14,427 nucleotides of DNA from Fimbriimonadaceae bacterium (GTDB taxonomy: Bacteria > Armatimonadota > Fimbriimonadia > Fimbriimonadales > Fimbriimonadaceae): the NCBI GenBank assembly GCA_019694835.1, contig JAIBBE010000086.1, positions 1 to 14,427 on the forward strand. Reading direction: 5' to 3'. Every line of letters begins with the position of its first letter. Positions within the stretch are counted from its first letter, which is position 1. The notes beneath the pieces are model-generated. The model made no database searches, was not told where the DNA came from, and worked only from the letters and a program-made list of their open reading frames with translations. Made by a program: the position numbers and the translations under genes. Below, piece after piece: positions 13,295-14,427 of this stretch.

Positions 13295-13474
13295 CGCCCC
13301 TAACCGGGCAAGCACTTTGAAAGTTCCATAGAGGACGCGTGTAACAATGTTCAGCAATCAAACCCCGATAGCGGTCGGGGAAACAGTGCGGAACCTTCCG
13401 AGCTTGTCTCGATAGGCCGCGCTGACTCAAAAAAACCATGAAACTGAATCCCTTCGGGGAGTAGGTTAATACTT
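13295..13474 (+). other. 16S rRNA 5' leader with boxA-like element and hairpins
   Basis: This is the transcribed spacer between the rRNA promoter and 16S. GCACTTTGAAAGTT (13312-13325) resembles boxA antitermination elements (TGCTCTTTGAAAAC type), where NusB/S10 complexes load. A hairpin CCCCGA..TCGGGG lies at 13363-13380 and a UUCG-capped hairpin TCCC-TTCG-GGGA at 13449-13460; they may take part in leader processing. No tRNA or protein gene is present. Confidence 0.55.

Positions 13475-14427
<953 letters not shown>

Overview
The window is about 14.4 kb of GC-rich bacterial DNA. It ends inside a 16S rRNA gene, of which roughly the first two thirds is present. The organism looks diderm: the large secreted DUF5916 protein belongs to a family with a predicted outer-membrane beta-barrel, and several proteins carry signal peptides. 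The 16S has the EUB338-III type variant (GGGTGGC instead of GGGAGGC). Together with the general look of the rRNA and proteins, this suggests a deep-branching soil or water lineage. My best guess is Armatimonadota (Fimbriimonadia-like), by recall only; no database search was possible.

Layout. At 2-2296 (+) there are a 5'-truncated SGNH hydrolase, a small alkyltransferase-like protein and a secreted M28 metallopeptidase, packed 1-8 nt apart. At 2337-4195 (+) there are a sugar-type ABC substrate-binding lipoprotein and a LivF-type ATPase, separated by a large perfect inverted repeat; no permease is present. At 4477-6489 (+) there is a tight housekeeping cluster, rimI-tsaD-DUF4870. At 6731-7628 (-) there is a convergent pair, fmdB-like and tdk, overlapping by 8 nt. 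At 7811-8599 (+) there is a rhomboid-fold membrane protein with no visible catalytic dyad, followed by a terminator. At 8807-9727 (+) there is a PfkB sugar kinase. At 9983-13152 (+) a predicted exported SAM-methyltransferase-like protein is translationally coupled to the DUF5916 protein. A terminator, a consensus sigma70 promoter, a boxA-like leader and the 16S rRNA follow.

The most striking feature is the density of short palindromic repeats. At least six families are visible: a 33-bp inverted repeat (3379-3476), a CCTCTCCCC..GGAGAGGGG family (4291, 7686, related copy at 5731), a GGCGGGACGGCCGCGCCAC family (4442, 11025, 11196), a TACCGCTGGCA family (4215, 4367), a TCGCCGGGACGGCGA array (6488-6732) and a 45-bp inverted repeat (9741-9873). 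They fill nearly every gap between genes. Two lie inside reading frames without breaking them: one adds about 18 residues to the tRNA-modifying enzyme TsaD, and the other puts about 66 residues between the signal peptide and first domain of the DUF5916 protein. No transposase or RAYT gene is in the window, so anything mobilising them acts in trans.
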